A DNA stretch of 64,000 bases. Origin: CALJFL01 sp964590005 (GTDB taxonomy: Bacteria; Pseudomonadota; Gammaproteobacteria; Pseudomonadales; Halieaceae). The DNA is taken from assembly GCA_964590005.1 (NCBI GenBank), contig CAZPVJ010000040.1, positions 34,781 through 98,780 of the forward strand, in the 5' to 3' direction. Below the pieces are notes generated by a model, which saw nothing but the letters and a program-made list of their open reading frames with translations, had not been told where the DNA came from and did no database searches. This document shows positions 1 through 8,117 of this stretch, piece by piece. Each line of letters starts with the position of its first letter. The stretch's first letter is position 1. A program made the translations under genes and the position numbers.

Positions 1-1968
1 GGTCATGAAGGTGGCGGGATAATCGGCGAGGGCACGCGGTGGAAACACCAGCCAGAAGTTGGGCTTAAAGCTCTGCCAGTCGAGCTCTCGAATGCTGGTG
101 ACAGTCGCCTCGAGGGGCTCGGAGCCGACCAGGAAACCCAGGGTGTCCCCTACCGCCACACCGAGCCGTTCAGCGTACTCACGCTCTACCGAAACCACAG
201 ACTCTGCCGAATCCGGCGCCCACCACTCCCCGGCCACCAACGCATTGCCAGCTGGCAGTACGTCGGACCAGGTTATGTTCGATTCACGCTGGCGACGTGG
301 CTGACTCCTGTCCTCGGTTTTTTCCAACTCCTCGCCATTAACGGACATCAAGCGAACCCGTATCATCGGGTAGAGCGCCTCGCTGGCGATACTCTCCGAG
401 CGCAGCATCTGGTCCACCCCCTGCACCTCCTCGGGGGCGATATTGAGCATGAAGTGGTTGGGCGTATCCGGTGGCAGTTGTGTCTGCCACTCGTCGATGA
501 GCGAGGTCCGTACCAACAATAGAACCAATAACAGCATAATCGCCATGGCGAATATCACGACCTGCAGAGCATTCGCCGTACCGCGGCGCTGCAGTCCGGC
601 CAGCGCCAGCCGCCAGATACTGCCGGCGCTCATTCCCACCAGACGACCGCCACGCAACAGGGTGAGGGCGAGGACGAGCCCCAGCATAACTGTCACCGCA
701 AGTCCCGCGAGCACAGCAAGCGTGAGCTTCCAGTCCTGACTGTAAGCCCACATCAACAAAGTTACCGCGACCAGCCCAATGACGTAGTCGGCCAGGGTGC
801 GCCTCGCTTCAGTTGGCATGTCCCGGCGCAGTACACGCAATGGGCTGGCCAGCCCCAACCTGCGCAATGGCGGCCAGGCGAAGCAAAGAAGACAGGTAAG
901 AGCGGTCGCACTGCCCACCGCATAAGGCCGTATGCCAGAAGGACCTGGCTGCACCGGCATCTGGTCAGCAAAAAGACCGAAAAAGGCTGCCTGCATGCCC
1001 CAGCCCGCGGCGCAGCCCAAGGTCGTGGCCAGCAATCCAAGAAGCAGCAGACTACTGCCGTAGAGTCGATTCACGCCGCCCGATGTTGCCCCGAGGCTTT
1101 TCATGATTGCGACGTAATCATTGTGCCGCTCGCTGAACCGGCGCGCCGCCAGAGCGATCGCAACACCGGCCAGCACGACGCCCAGGCTGCCCGCCAACAG
1201 GAGGAAACTCTCCGCCCTGTCCAGTGCTGTACCTATTCCGGGCTGCCCCTGGTTAACATCCAACAGGCTCTGGCTGTCGCCCAATCGCGGCTCCACCCAG
1301 GTCACGAAGGATCTCAGCTCAGGCTCCTCGCCGGCGTAGAGTTGGCGGAACTCCACCCGGCTGCCCGGCTGCACCACCCCGGTGGCGGGAATATCGTCGT
1401 AGTGCATCAGTACGCGAGGCCCGTAGCCCATGAAGGTTGCCGCCTGGTCCGGCTCTGTACGTGCAGCCGCGACCACGAGAAACTCGGCGTCGCCAATGCC
1501 CACCCGGTCGCCAATAGCCACGTCGAGCAAGGCGAACAGACGCGAGTCCAGCCAGACCTCACCGGGCTCGGGACCCGAGCTCCCCGGCAGCACTTTACCG
1601 AAGGGTTCCTCACTGTAAGTCAACTCGCCGCGCAACGGATAAGTTGAGGTCACGGCCTTGACAGAGGCCAGGGTCATACCGTCGTCACCGGCGTAGACCA
1701 TGGAGGGAAATGTCAGGGTGCGGGCCTGCTGCAGCCCCCTGTCACGCGCCTCGTCCAACCACTCCGAGGGCATATCTCGACCACTGCGCACCACGCGGTC
1801 CGCCGCCAGAAATCGATGGCTCTCTTGCTCCAGGGCGGATTGTAAACGGGTCGTGAAAGCACTGATGCCCGAAACCACCGCCACCGCGAGAATCAACGCA
1901 GCAACCAGTACGCCCAGTTCGCCACCCCGCCAATCCCGGGCCAGCATTCGTGTCGCTGTCATTGACAT
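1..1968 (-). CDS. ybbP: ABC transporter permease, YbbP/FtsX-like (3' end outside window)
   Basis: Inner-membrane permease that should pair with the ATPase encoded just upstream. The visible 656 codons are open throughout. A first membrane segment at about residues 18-38 (hydrophobic VLVAALILAVAVV core) is followed by a long soluble MacB-like periplasmic region and more hydrophobic runs in the second half. The last residues seen, NFWLVFPPRALADYPA, resemble the C-terminal third of YbbP, which is about 800 residues long, so some 150 residues are missing at the window edge. The ATG used lies 4 bases after the ATPase stop, which implies translational coupling; a second ATG two codons further in is an alternative. 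In enterobacteria this pair sits beside tesA, as here. Its substrate is not established; export of lipids or hydrophobic molecules is an inference from the neighbour. Confidence 0.88.
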   Translation of the reverse strand, partial: MSMTATRMLARDWRGGELGVLVAALILAVAVVSGISAFTTRLQSALEQESHRFLAADRVVRSGRDMPSEWLDEARDRGLQQARTLTFPSMVYAGDDGMTLASVKAVTSTYPLRGELTYSEEPFGKVLPGSSGPEPGEVWLDSRLFALLDVAIGDRVGIGDAEFLVVAAARTEPDQAATFMGYGPRVLMHYDDIPATGVVQPGSRVEFRQLYAGEEPELRSFVTWVEPRLGDSQSLLDVNQGQPGIGTALDRAESFLLLAGSLGVVLAGVAIALAARRFSERHNDYVAIMKSLGATSGGVNRLYGSSLLLLGLLATTLGCAAGWGMQAAFFGLFADQMPVQPGPSGIRPYAVGSATALTCLLCFAWPPLRRLGLASPLRVLRRDMPTEARRTLADYVIGLVAVTLLMWAYSQDWKLTLAVLAGLAVTVMLGLVLALTLLRGGRLVGMSAGSIWRLALAGLQRRGTANALQVVIFAMAIMLLLVLLLVRTSLIDEWQTQLPPDTPNHFMLNIAPEEVQGVDQMLRSESIASEALYPMIRVRLMSVNGEELEKTEDRSQPRRQRESNITWSDVLPAGNALVAGEWWAPDSAESVVSVEREYAERLGVAVGDTLGFLVGSEPLEATVTSIRELDWQSFKPNFWLVFPPRALADYPATFMT

Positions 1969-1972
1969 CGCG

Positions 1973-2635
1973 CTACCCCGATACCAGTTCGCCAGCTTCC
2001 AGCAACAGCCTGCGCTGGCACAGGTCAGCCAGGCCCTGGTCATGCGTCACCAGCACCAGGGTGGCACCCTGCTCGCGGTTAAGCTCAAACAGCACCTCGA
2101 CAATATGACTCCCGGTGCGGGTATCGAGGTTACCGGTGGGTTCATCGGCAAACAGTATGTCCGGGCGGGCGGCAAAAGCCCTGGCGATGGCAACACGCTG
2201 CTGCTCTCCCCCTGACATCTGGCGCGGATAATGACTGATGCGCTCGCTGAGCTCGACTCTTTCCAGGTAATACTCCGCCTGCTCCCGTGCATCGGGCTGG
2301 CCATTCAGCTCCAGGGGCAACATCACGTTTTCCAGGGCGGTCAGCGCCGGCAGCAATTGAAATGACTGGAAGACGAAACCTATGTGCTGCCCGCGAAACA
2401 GTGCCCGCCCATCCTCGTCCAGTTGACTGATGTCGGTATCACCGATGACAACCCTGCCTTCACTCGGCTCATCCAGGCCGGCGAGCAGACCGAGCAGCGT
2501 CGACTTACCCGAGCCCGACGCACCCACAATCGCCACGGACTCACCCGACTTGATTTCCAGACTAATCCCTTTCAGTATCTCCAGCTCGCTTCCCGCCATT
2601 GGGACACGTTTCAGGAGGTTTTCTGCTTTGATCAT
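1973..2635 (-). CDS. ybbA: ABC transporter ATP-binding protein YbbA
   Basis: Cytoplasmic ATPase of the MacB/LolD class, 220 residues, driving the YbbP-type permease encoded next. Walker A GASGSGKST lies at about residues 38-46, the signature MSGGEQQR at about 142-149, and Walker B ILFADEP with the catalytic glutamate soon after, followed by the D-loop and the switch histidine in LVTHD. The start is set by the family-typical MIKAENL opening and by an AAAGGA ribosome site 9 bases upstream. That site lies inside the first codons of the divergent tesA gene. The ATG overlaps the tesA ATG by two bases on the other strand, so there is no intergenic spacer. Same order and orientation as enterobacterial ybbA-tesA. 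Confidence 0.94.
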   Translation of the reverse strand: MIKAENLLKRVPMAGSELEILKGISLEIKSGESVAIVGASGSGKSTLLGLLAGLDEPSEGRVVIGDTDISQLDEDGRALFRGQHIGFVFQSFQLLPALTALENVMLPLELNGQPDAREQAEYYLERVELSERISHYPRQMSGGEQQRVAIARAFAARPDILFADEPTGNLDTRTGSHIVEVLFELNREQGATLVLVTHDQGLADLCQRRLLLEAGELVSG

Positions 2636-3272
2636 GCAACGGTTCCTTTACCGGTCGTTACGCGCTCGCGCGGCCATCGGATTGTTGCTGCTAATCGGCT
2701 CGGTTTTCGCCAGGGCGAATCAGCCTACAATCCTGGTGCTCGGGGATAGTATCAGTGCTGCCTATGGGATGTCTCTCGAACAGGGCTGGGTCAGCCTGCT
2801 GGAGCAAAAGCTGGCCGACGATCACCCGGACCATACCATAGTCAATGCCAGTATCAGTGGCGAGACCACCGCGGGCGGCTTGAGACGCCTCCCCACGCTG
2901 TTAGAGGCGCACAGCCCTAGCGTCGTGGTGATAGAACTGGGGGGCAACGACGGGTTGCGCGGCTACCCGATCCGCAATTTCAGGGATAACTTGCAGACTA
3001 TGGCCGAGCTATCGCGTACCAGTGGCGCGCAGGTCCTTCTCCTGGCCATGGAAATTCCACCCAACTACGGCAGTCGCTACACCGCTAGTTTTCGGGAATC
3101 CTACGGCTTGATAGCGCAGGCCACCGACAGCGTGCTCGGGCCGTTTCTACTGGAAGGAGTCGCCACCGATCCCAACCTGATGCAAGCCGACGGCATTCAC
3201 CCCACCGTTGAAGCGCAGGCTATCATGCTGGCCAACATCTACCCGACGCTGTCCAAGCTCCTCGCACAGTGA
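2634..3272 (+). CDS. tesA: Periplasmic GDSL acyl-CoA thioesterase/lysophospholipase TesA
   Basis: SGNH/GDSL hydrolase that cleaves fatty acyl thioesters and esters in the periplasm. The 212-residue product starts with a signal peptide (MQRFLYRSLRARAAIGLLLL..., cleavage likely after SVFARA). Block I GDSIS carries the nucleophile Ser39, block III is GGND, and the C-terminal block is DGIHP with the catalytic Asp and His. The open frame extends upstream inside ybbA, but only the ATG at 2634 gives a signal peptide; an AGGAGG lies 15 bases before it, inside ybbA. The stop overlaps the bioA GTG by 4 bases, so the two genes are probably co-translated. Thioesterase next to bioA could matter for acyl supply to biotin synthesis, but that is a guess. 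Confidence 0.92.
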   Translation: MQRFLYRSLRARAAIGLLLLIGSVFARANQPTILVLGDSISAAYGMSLEQGWVSLLEQKLADDHPDHTIVNASISGETTAGGLRRLPTLLEAHSPSVVVIELGGNDGLRGYPIRNFRDNLQTMAELSRTSGAQVLLLAMEIPPNYGSRYTASFRESYGLIAQATDSVLGPFLLEGVATDPNLMQADGIHPTVEAQAIMLANIYPTLSKLLAQ

Positions 3273-4564
3273 AAGAAGCCGATTGGGAACACCTGCAGGC
3301 GGAAGACCGCGCCACGATCTGGCACCCCTATGCCTCCGCAACCCGGGCTCCGGATATGTTTCCCGTGGTCAGCGCTGATGGCGTAAGACTGACCCTCGCC
3401 GACGGCCGCCAGGTCATCGATGGAATGGCCTCATGGTGGTGCGCTATTCACGGCTACAACCACCCTGTCCTGAATCGGACCGCAACTGATCAGCTCAGCA
3501 AAATGTCGCACGTGATGTTCGGCGGCCTGACTCATCCACCCGCTGTTAAACTCGCCAGGCTATTGGTGAATCTGACTCCCGAAAGCCTTAACCGTGTATT
3601 TTTCAGCGATTCCGGCTCGGTGTCGGTCGAGGTTGCGCTGAAGATGGCATTGCAGTACTGGCACGGCTCGGGAAAGCCCGGGAAGCAGAAACTGGTTGCG
3701 CTGCGCAGTGGTTACCACGGCGATACATTCGGCGCGATGTCCCTGTGCGACCCTGTAACGGGTATGCATCACCTGTTCGGCGATGTCTTGCCCAGCCATT
3801 TTTTTGCGCCAGCACCTGACTGCCCCTTTGAAGAGAATTGCAGCGATCGGCAAATAGCCGAGATGGAAAACCTGCTGGCTGAGAAGCACGCCGAGATCGC
3901 CGCCGTGATTGTCGAACCGGTTGTACAAGGGGCCGGCGGGATGCGGTTTTACTCACCCGATTACCTGGTCAAGCTGAGAGCGCTGTGTAACGCGTTTGAC
4001 GTATTACTTATTTTCGACGAGATTGCCACCGGCTTTGGTCGCACGGGAAAGATGTTCGCGCTGGAGCACGCTGACGTGGAACCAGACATCCTGTGTGTCG
4101 GCAAGGCATTAACGGGCGGCTATATGAGCCTGGCCGCTACCCTGTGTAATGACCGGATCAGCAATGGCATCAGTGATAGTGACGCCGGTGCGTTTATGCA
4201 TGGACCCACCTTCATGGCCAACCCCCTGGCCTGCGCAATCGCCGCGGCCAGCATCGAATTACTGCTCTCCCAGCCCTGGCAGCGTACCATTGCCCGACTC
4301 CATGATGAACTGACGAGCGGTCTCGCCCCGGCACAAGCATTACCGGCGGTAAAAGAGGTTCGCACGCTGGGCGCAATCGGTGTCATCGAGCTCCACGAGC
4401 CGGTCGACCTCGTCACCATCCAGCCGCAGTTTGTCGAACGAGGTGTCTGGGTAAGGCCCTTTGGCAAACTGGTCTACGCCATGCCGCCCTATATCATGGG
4501 CACTCAGGACACGGCAGCGCTCACCGCTGCGATGGTGGACGTGGTCAGCGGGCTGCCCACCTAA
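3269..4564 (+). CDS. bioA: Adenosylmethionine-8-amino-7-oxononanoate aminotransferase BioA
   Basis: PLP-dependent class III aminotransferase that makes 7,8-diaminopelargonic acid from KAPA with S-adenosylmethionine as amino donor, the antepenultimate step of biotin synthesis in the cytoplasm. The 431-residue length is normal. Family marks seen are WHPYAS near the N-terminus, DGMASWWCAIHGYNHP at 51-66, SGSVSVEVALKMA, the PLP aspartate in LLIFDEIATGFGRTG and the Schiff-base lysine Lys279 in CVGKALTGGY. The GTG start overlaps the tesA stop (GTGA), which is why it is preferred. No other bio genes lie in the window, so the biotin pathway is split here. Downstream there is a 73-base gap before the ion channel gene. 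Confidence 0.95.
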   Translation: MKEADWEHLQAEDRATIWHPYASATRAPDMFPVVSADGVRLTLADGRQVIDGMASWWCAIHGYNHPVLNRTATDQLSKMSHVMFGGLTHPPAVKLARLLVNLTPESLNRVFFSDSGSVSVEVALKMALQYWHGSGKPGKQKLVALRSGYHGDTFGAMSLCDPVTGMHHLFGDVLPSHFFAPAPDCPFEENCSDRQIAEMENLLAEKHAEIAAVIVEPVVQGAGGMRFYSPDYLVKLRALCNAFDVLLIFDEIATGFGRTGKMFALEHADVEPDILCVGKALTGGYMSLAATLCNDRISNGISDSDAGAFMHGPTFMANPLACAIAAASIELLLSQPWQRTIARLHDELTSGLAPAQALPAVKEVRTLGAIGVIELHEPVDLVTIQPQFVERGVWVRPFGKLVYAMPPYIMGTQDTAALTAAMVDVVSGLPT

Positions 4565-4637
4565 GAACCCGCTTGTGCTGACCGGCACGGCTTGTCTATA
4601 GTGATATCATCGCGCTGCAGGAGGCCATCACAAGCTA

Positions 4638-5504
4638 ATGACGCTAAGAAGTACGACGCCTCTACAAGACGCCTTCTACGCCGTCATCTTTGGCACCGAG
4701 ACTCCAGCCGGCAAATGGTTCGATATTGGCCTTATCGTCGCTATCCTGGTGAGCGTTGCCGTGGTAATGCTCGACTCGATACCGAGCGAGCACGAAATCC
4801 GCGGCGCCCTCTACTGGCAAATTGAGTGGGTGTTTACCGCCCTCTTTACCATTGAATACCTTGTTCGTATCTGGTGCTCGCCCAACCGGAAGGCGTATAT
4901 CACCAGCGTCTATGGCGTCGTCGACCTGCTAGCCATCCTGCCCACTTATATCGCGCTGTTGATTCCCGGAGCCGCCTCGCTTCTTATCATTCGACTGTTG
5001 CGAATCCTACGCATTTTCCGGGTACTGCGACTGCTCGCTTTCCTGAGTGAAGCCAATATCCTTGCTGGCGCAATGCGCAGATCATCGCGCAAGATTTTCG
5101 TTTTCTTTTCCTTGATGATCGTTATCACCATCATTTTCGGGTGCCTCATTTATGTCCTCGAAGGCCCGGAGCACGGTTTCACCAATATCCCACTGAGCAT
5201 TTACTGGGCGATCGTAACCATCACGACCGTCGGCTACGGCGACCTGGTACCCCAGACCACCGTGGGGCGGATGGTGTCGGCGATGGGCATGCTGATTGGC
5301 TATGCGATCATCGCAGTGCCCACGGGCATCATCACCGCCGAGCTGGCCAACGAAATGGCCAGCCACCGGGACAGGACCACGCGCAACTGCCCACAGTGCG
5401 CACGGGCCGGGCATGAAAAAGATGCCAGCCACTGTAAACATTGTGGCGCCAATCTGGATGCTCACCGCCAGAGTGAAGATAGCGGGGGCATTGGCCAGCG
5501 GTAA
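4638..5504 (+). CDS. Voltage-gated potassium channel with C-terminal zinc ribbon
   Basis: Six-helix Kv-type channel in the inner membrane, 288 residues. S4 carries arginines every third residue (Arg119, 122, 125, 128, 131), the usual voltage-sensor pattern. The pore helix leads into the selectivity filter TVGYGD at 197-202, followed by S6 with a Pro-Thr-Gly hinge. After S6 there is a short cytoplasmic tail with two CxxC pairs (Cys251/254 and Cys266/269, 11 residues apart), a rubredoxin-type zinc ribbon that typical bacterial Kv channels lack. An AGGAGG sits 13 bases before the ATG. The gene follows bioA but looks independent. Potassium selectivity is firm from the filter; the role of the ribbon (assembly, redox or metal gating) is unknown. 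Confidence 0.93.
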   Translation: MTLRSTTPLQDAFYAVIFGTETPAGKWFDIGLIVAILVSVAVVMLDSIPSEHEIRGALYWQIEWVFTALFTIEYLVRIWCSPNRKAYITSVYGVVDLLAILPTYIALLIPGAASLLIIRLLRILRIFRVLRLLAFLSEANILAGAMRRSSRKIFVFFSLMIVITIIFGCLIYVLEGPEHGFTNIPLSIYWAIVTITTVGYGDLVPQTTVGRMVSAMGMLIGYAIIAVPTGIITAELANEMASHRDRTTRNCPQCARAGHEKDASHCKHCGANLDAHRQSEDSGGIGQR

Positions 5505-5613
5505 TTGTAAAACCCCTCCGCGTTGGCAAATCTGTGGATCGCTGCCGAATTACCCTATACTTGTCGCCCCACAATTTCGCCTTAAAGCCCGAGCAGGAAG
5601 CGCTCCAGCCCGC

Positions 5614-8103
5614 ATGAAAAACCGTTACTCCATCTTCAGCTCAGCAAGGATTGTCTTGCTGCTCTTTGCTGCTGGCATAGCACAAAGTCACGGGCAAAAC
5701 GCGCTCGAGGAAGTTATTGTTACCGCCCAGAAGCGCGCCGAAAATGTGATGGATGTACCCATCGCTATCAGCGTTTTTAATGCTGATCTTGTGGAGCAAT
5801 TATCAGCTCGCAACCTGACCGACCTCGGGCGATTCACCGCTGGGGTCGAAATGAACAACCAGAAGTCACTCCAGCCGACCTACACCATCCGGGGGATAGA
5901 AACCGCTGACTTTACGGTTGGATCGGATCCCGCTATCGCGGTTTATGTCGATAATGTCTACGCAGCGCGCGGTGCCGGAGCCGAGGCCGCGTTAGTGGAT
6001 CTTGCCCGGGTAGAGGTCCTGAAAGGACCGCAGGGCACCTTGTTCGGCCGCAACGCCACAGGCGGCGCCATACATATCCTGAGTCAGCCCCCGGTCTTTG
6101 AAAGCGAAGGCAGGGCCAAACTGGTTGTCGGGGATTACAACCGCCTCGACGGGGAGCTAATGATAAACCAACCACTGTCAGACACTCTCGCGTTACGCGC
6201 GGTGGTTGTATCTCGCAATCGGGATGGCTTCCTGGACAATATTGCTGGCGAAGATCTCAATGACGAGGATAACCAGGGTGTTCGACTGAGCACACTCTGG
6301 CGGCCGGGGGATAGCACTGACGTATTGTGGCGTGTTGAATACAGCGAGATCCGCCAGAACTCGGCCGCACAGCATACACTGGTGGCTCCGGTATTCGAAA
6401 GGGCTAACCCGGGAGTGCGCTACCGGGATTTTGGCGACATCGCCATGGACTTTAGCAATCGAGAAGAGCGGGACATGTTCGCCACCTCGCTGGAGATCAA
6501 CCACGTAACTGACAAGCTGACCCTGACTTCAATCACCGGCTGGCGAGAGTTCGAAACAAAGCTGGACGAAGATCTCGACGGCTCTAACAATCCAGACTAC
6601 GAATTCAACGGTAGCAACCCGGACGACAATGACTATTTCTCTCAGGAAGTTCGCGTAACGGGCAGTGGTAACACGCTCAAATGGACACTCGGCGCCGGCT
6701 ACAGCAGAGAAAATGTAGAGCACAACAGTCGGGCTATTTTCAATCTCAGCACCCTGGAGACCTTTGCCTGGGCAGAGATCTTGAAGGGCGCGGGCACTTC
6801 TGATTCCGACCTGTTCCTGTCCCAGGTGGCCGGCTTATCACCGGACGATATCGTCGAACTGCAGTCTCTGAACAATACCCAGATTGGTGAGGTATTGCCC
6901 TCCTTCAGGCAACAACAAAAGGACGCTGGCACGGACGGTATCGCCGCCGCGTCTTTCGTCTGGGGATTCCTCAACGGACAGGGAACGCTCGAGCAATTCG
7001 GGATATCAACCAATCCCCTGCTCGGCATCCCACAAATACTGTTTGACCTGGCACCCCGCATGGCGGTCTTTGAACCCTGGATAGAGGAAGTGGACAGTCG
7101 AGGACGATACGAGAGCTGGGCACTGTATGGAGATGCTACCTGGAGCATTACTGACAGGATTAATCTTAGCGCCGGACTGCGTTACACCCGTGACGATAAA
7201 GAATTCAGCCTGTATACGCGCTATCAAAACCAGCTCGTTGGGGCGGATTTTGGGCTGGCCTTCTACAACAATGGGCAGCCCCTGCTCGACGAAACACAGC
7301 GGGAAGATTGGGATAATTTTTCCGGACGCCTGGTTGTTGACTACCAACTGGACGACGCGATGTTGTATGCCAGCGTAGCCACTGGATTCAAGTCGGGGGG
7401 CTTCAACACCTTGAATTTCGGCCCCGAGATAGACACCTCCTACGACGAGGAGGAAGTCATCAATTACGAGCTGGGTATGAAGGGACAATTTCTCGATAAC
7501 GCCCTGCAGCTCACCGCAGCGGTATTTTTCTACGACTATGACAACCTGCAAGAGCTGAGACTGTTGGGGCAACCCATTCCCAGCTATAACCTGCGCAACT
7601 CAGATGCCGAGGGTTATGGTGCAGAACTGGAATTCACCTGGCTTGCCACCGACCGGTTGCGGCTGGCGGGCAACTATAGCTGGCTTGAGACTGAATACAC
7701 GGACTTCACCATTCTAGAGGCCGCGGGTGAAACCGCCGAAGACGACCTGACAGGGGAGCCGCGCGTCGGCACACCGGAAAACAAGATCAATCTGATGGTA
7801 GAATACATTTTTTCGCTGGGTGAATTTGGCGACCTCATACCGAGACTGGATTACACCTGGAGCGACGAGCGCGTCAACAGCGTGGAAGACCCCAACCGCA
7901 AGGTCGATGCTTTTGGCATCACCAATGCACGCATCACCCTGCTCCCCCACGAGAGCAACTGGGAACTGGGAATCTGGAGCACCAACCTTTTTGATGAAGA
8001 GGTGTTCGTGGTGTTTGGCGACAATGGAGACAGTATTGGCTCCCTGACCGGCGCCCGCTTTCCGCCACGAATGATGGGCGCGGACTTTGTATACCGTTTC
8101 TAG
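5614..8103 (+). CDS. TonB-dependent outer-membrane receptor
   Basis: Outer-membrane active transporter of 829 residues. A signal peptide (hydrophobic IVLLLFAAGIA, cleavage near SHGQ) is followed by a TonB-box-like EEVIVTAQKR segment, then a plug domain containing IRGIE, a VDNVY motif and LKGPQGTLFGRNATGG, and a 22-strand barrel ending in an aromatic residue (YRF), as expected for BamA recognition. This is the type common in marine gammaproteobacteria and sphingomonads, often for plant or algal compounds, sterols or iron chelates; the substrate cannot be read. The frame extends upstream into the channel gene, but the ATG at 5614 is the one that yields a signal peptide. A TATACT hexamer lies at 5556-5561. 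No Fur-like site was convincing. Confidence 0.92.
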   Translation: MKNRYSIFSSARIVLLLFAAGIAQSHGQNALEEVIVTAQKRAENVMDVPIAISVFNADLVEQLSARNLTDLGRFTAGVEMNNQKSLQPTYTIRGIETADFTVGSDPAIAVYVDNVYAARGAGAEAALVDLARVEVLKGPQGTLFGRNATGGAIHILSQPPVFESEGRAKLVVGDYNRLDGELMINQPLSDTLALRAVVVSRNRDGFLDNIAGEDLNDEDNQGVRLSTLWRPGDSTDVLWRVEYSEIRQNSAAQHTLVAPVFERANPGVRYRDFGDIAMDFSNREERDMFATSLEINHVTDKLTLTSITGWREFETKLDEDLDGSNNPDYEFNGSNPDDNDYFSQEVRVTGSGNTLKWTLGAGYSRENVEHNSRAIFNLSTLETFAWAEILKGAGTSDSDLFLSQVAGLSPDDIVELQSLNNTQIGEVLPSFRQQQKDAGTDGIAAASFVWGFLNGQGTLEQFGISTNPLLGIPQILFDLAPRMAVFEPWIEEVDSRGRYESWALYGDATWSITDRINLSAGLRYTRDDKEFSLYTRYQNQLVGADFGLAFYNNGQPLLDETQREDWDNFSGRLVVDYQLDDAMLYASVATGFKSGGFNTLNFGPEIDTSYDEEEVINYELGMKGQFLDNALQLTAAVFFYDYDNLQELRLLGQPIPSYNLRNSDAEGYGAELEFTWLATDRLRLAGNYSWLETEYTDFTILEAAGETAEDDLTGEPRVGTPENKINLMVEYIFSLGEFGDLIPRLDYTWSDERVNSVEDPNRKVDAFGITNARITLLPHESNWELGIWSTNLFDEEVFVVFGDNGDSIGSLTGARFPPRMMGADFVYRF

Positions 8104-8117
8104 GACGGCATAACCGG

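Noticed and set aside
2430..2633. Upstream extension of the tesA frame
   Set aside because: It is the complement of ybbA, has no signal peptide and the real start gives a perfect export signal.
5296..5613. Upstream extension of the TonB receptor frame
   Set aside because: Overlaps the channel gene in another frame; the receptor needs an N-terminal signal peptide, found only at 5614.
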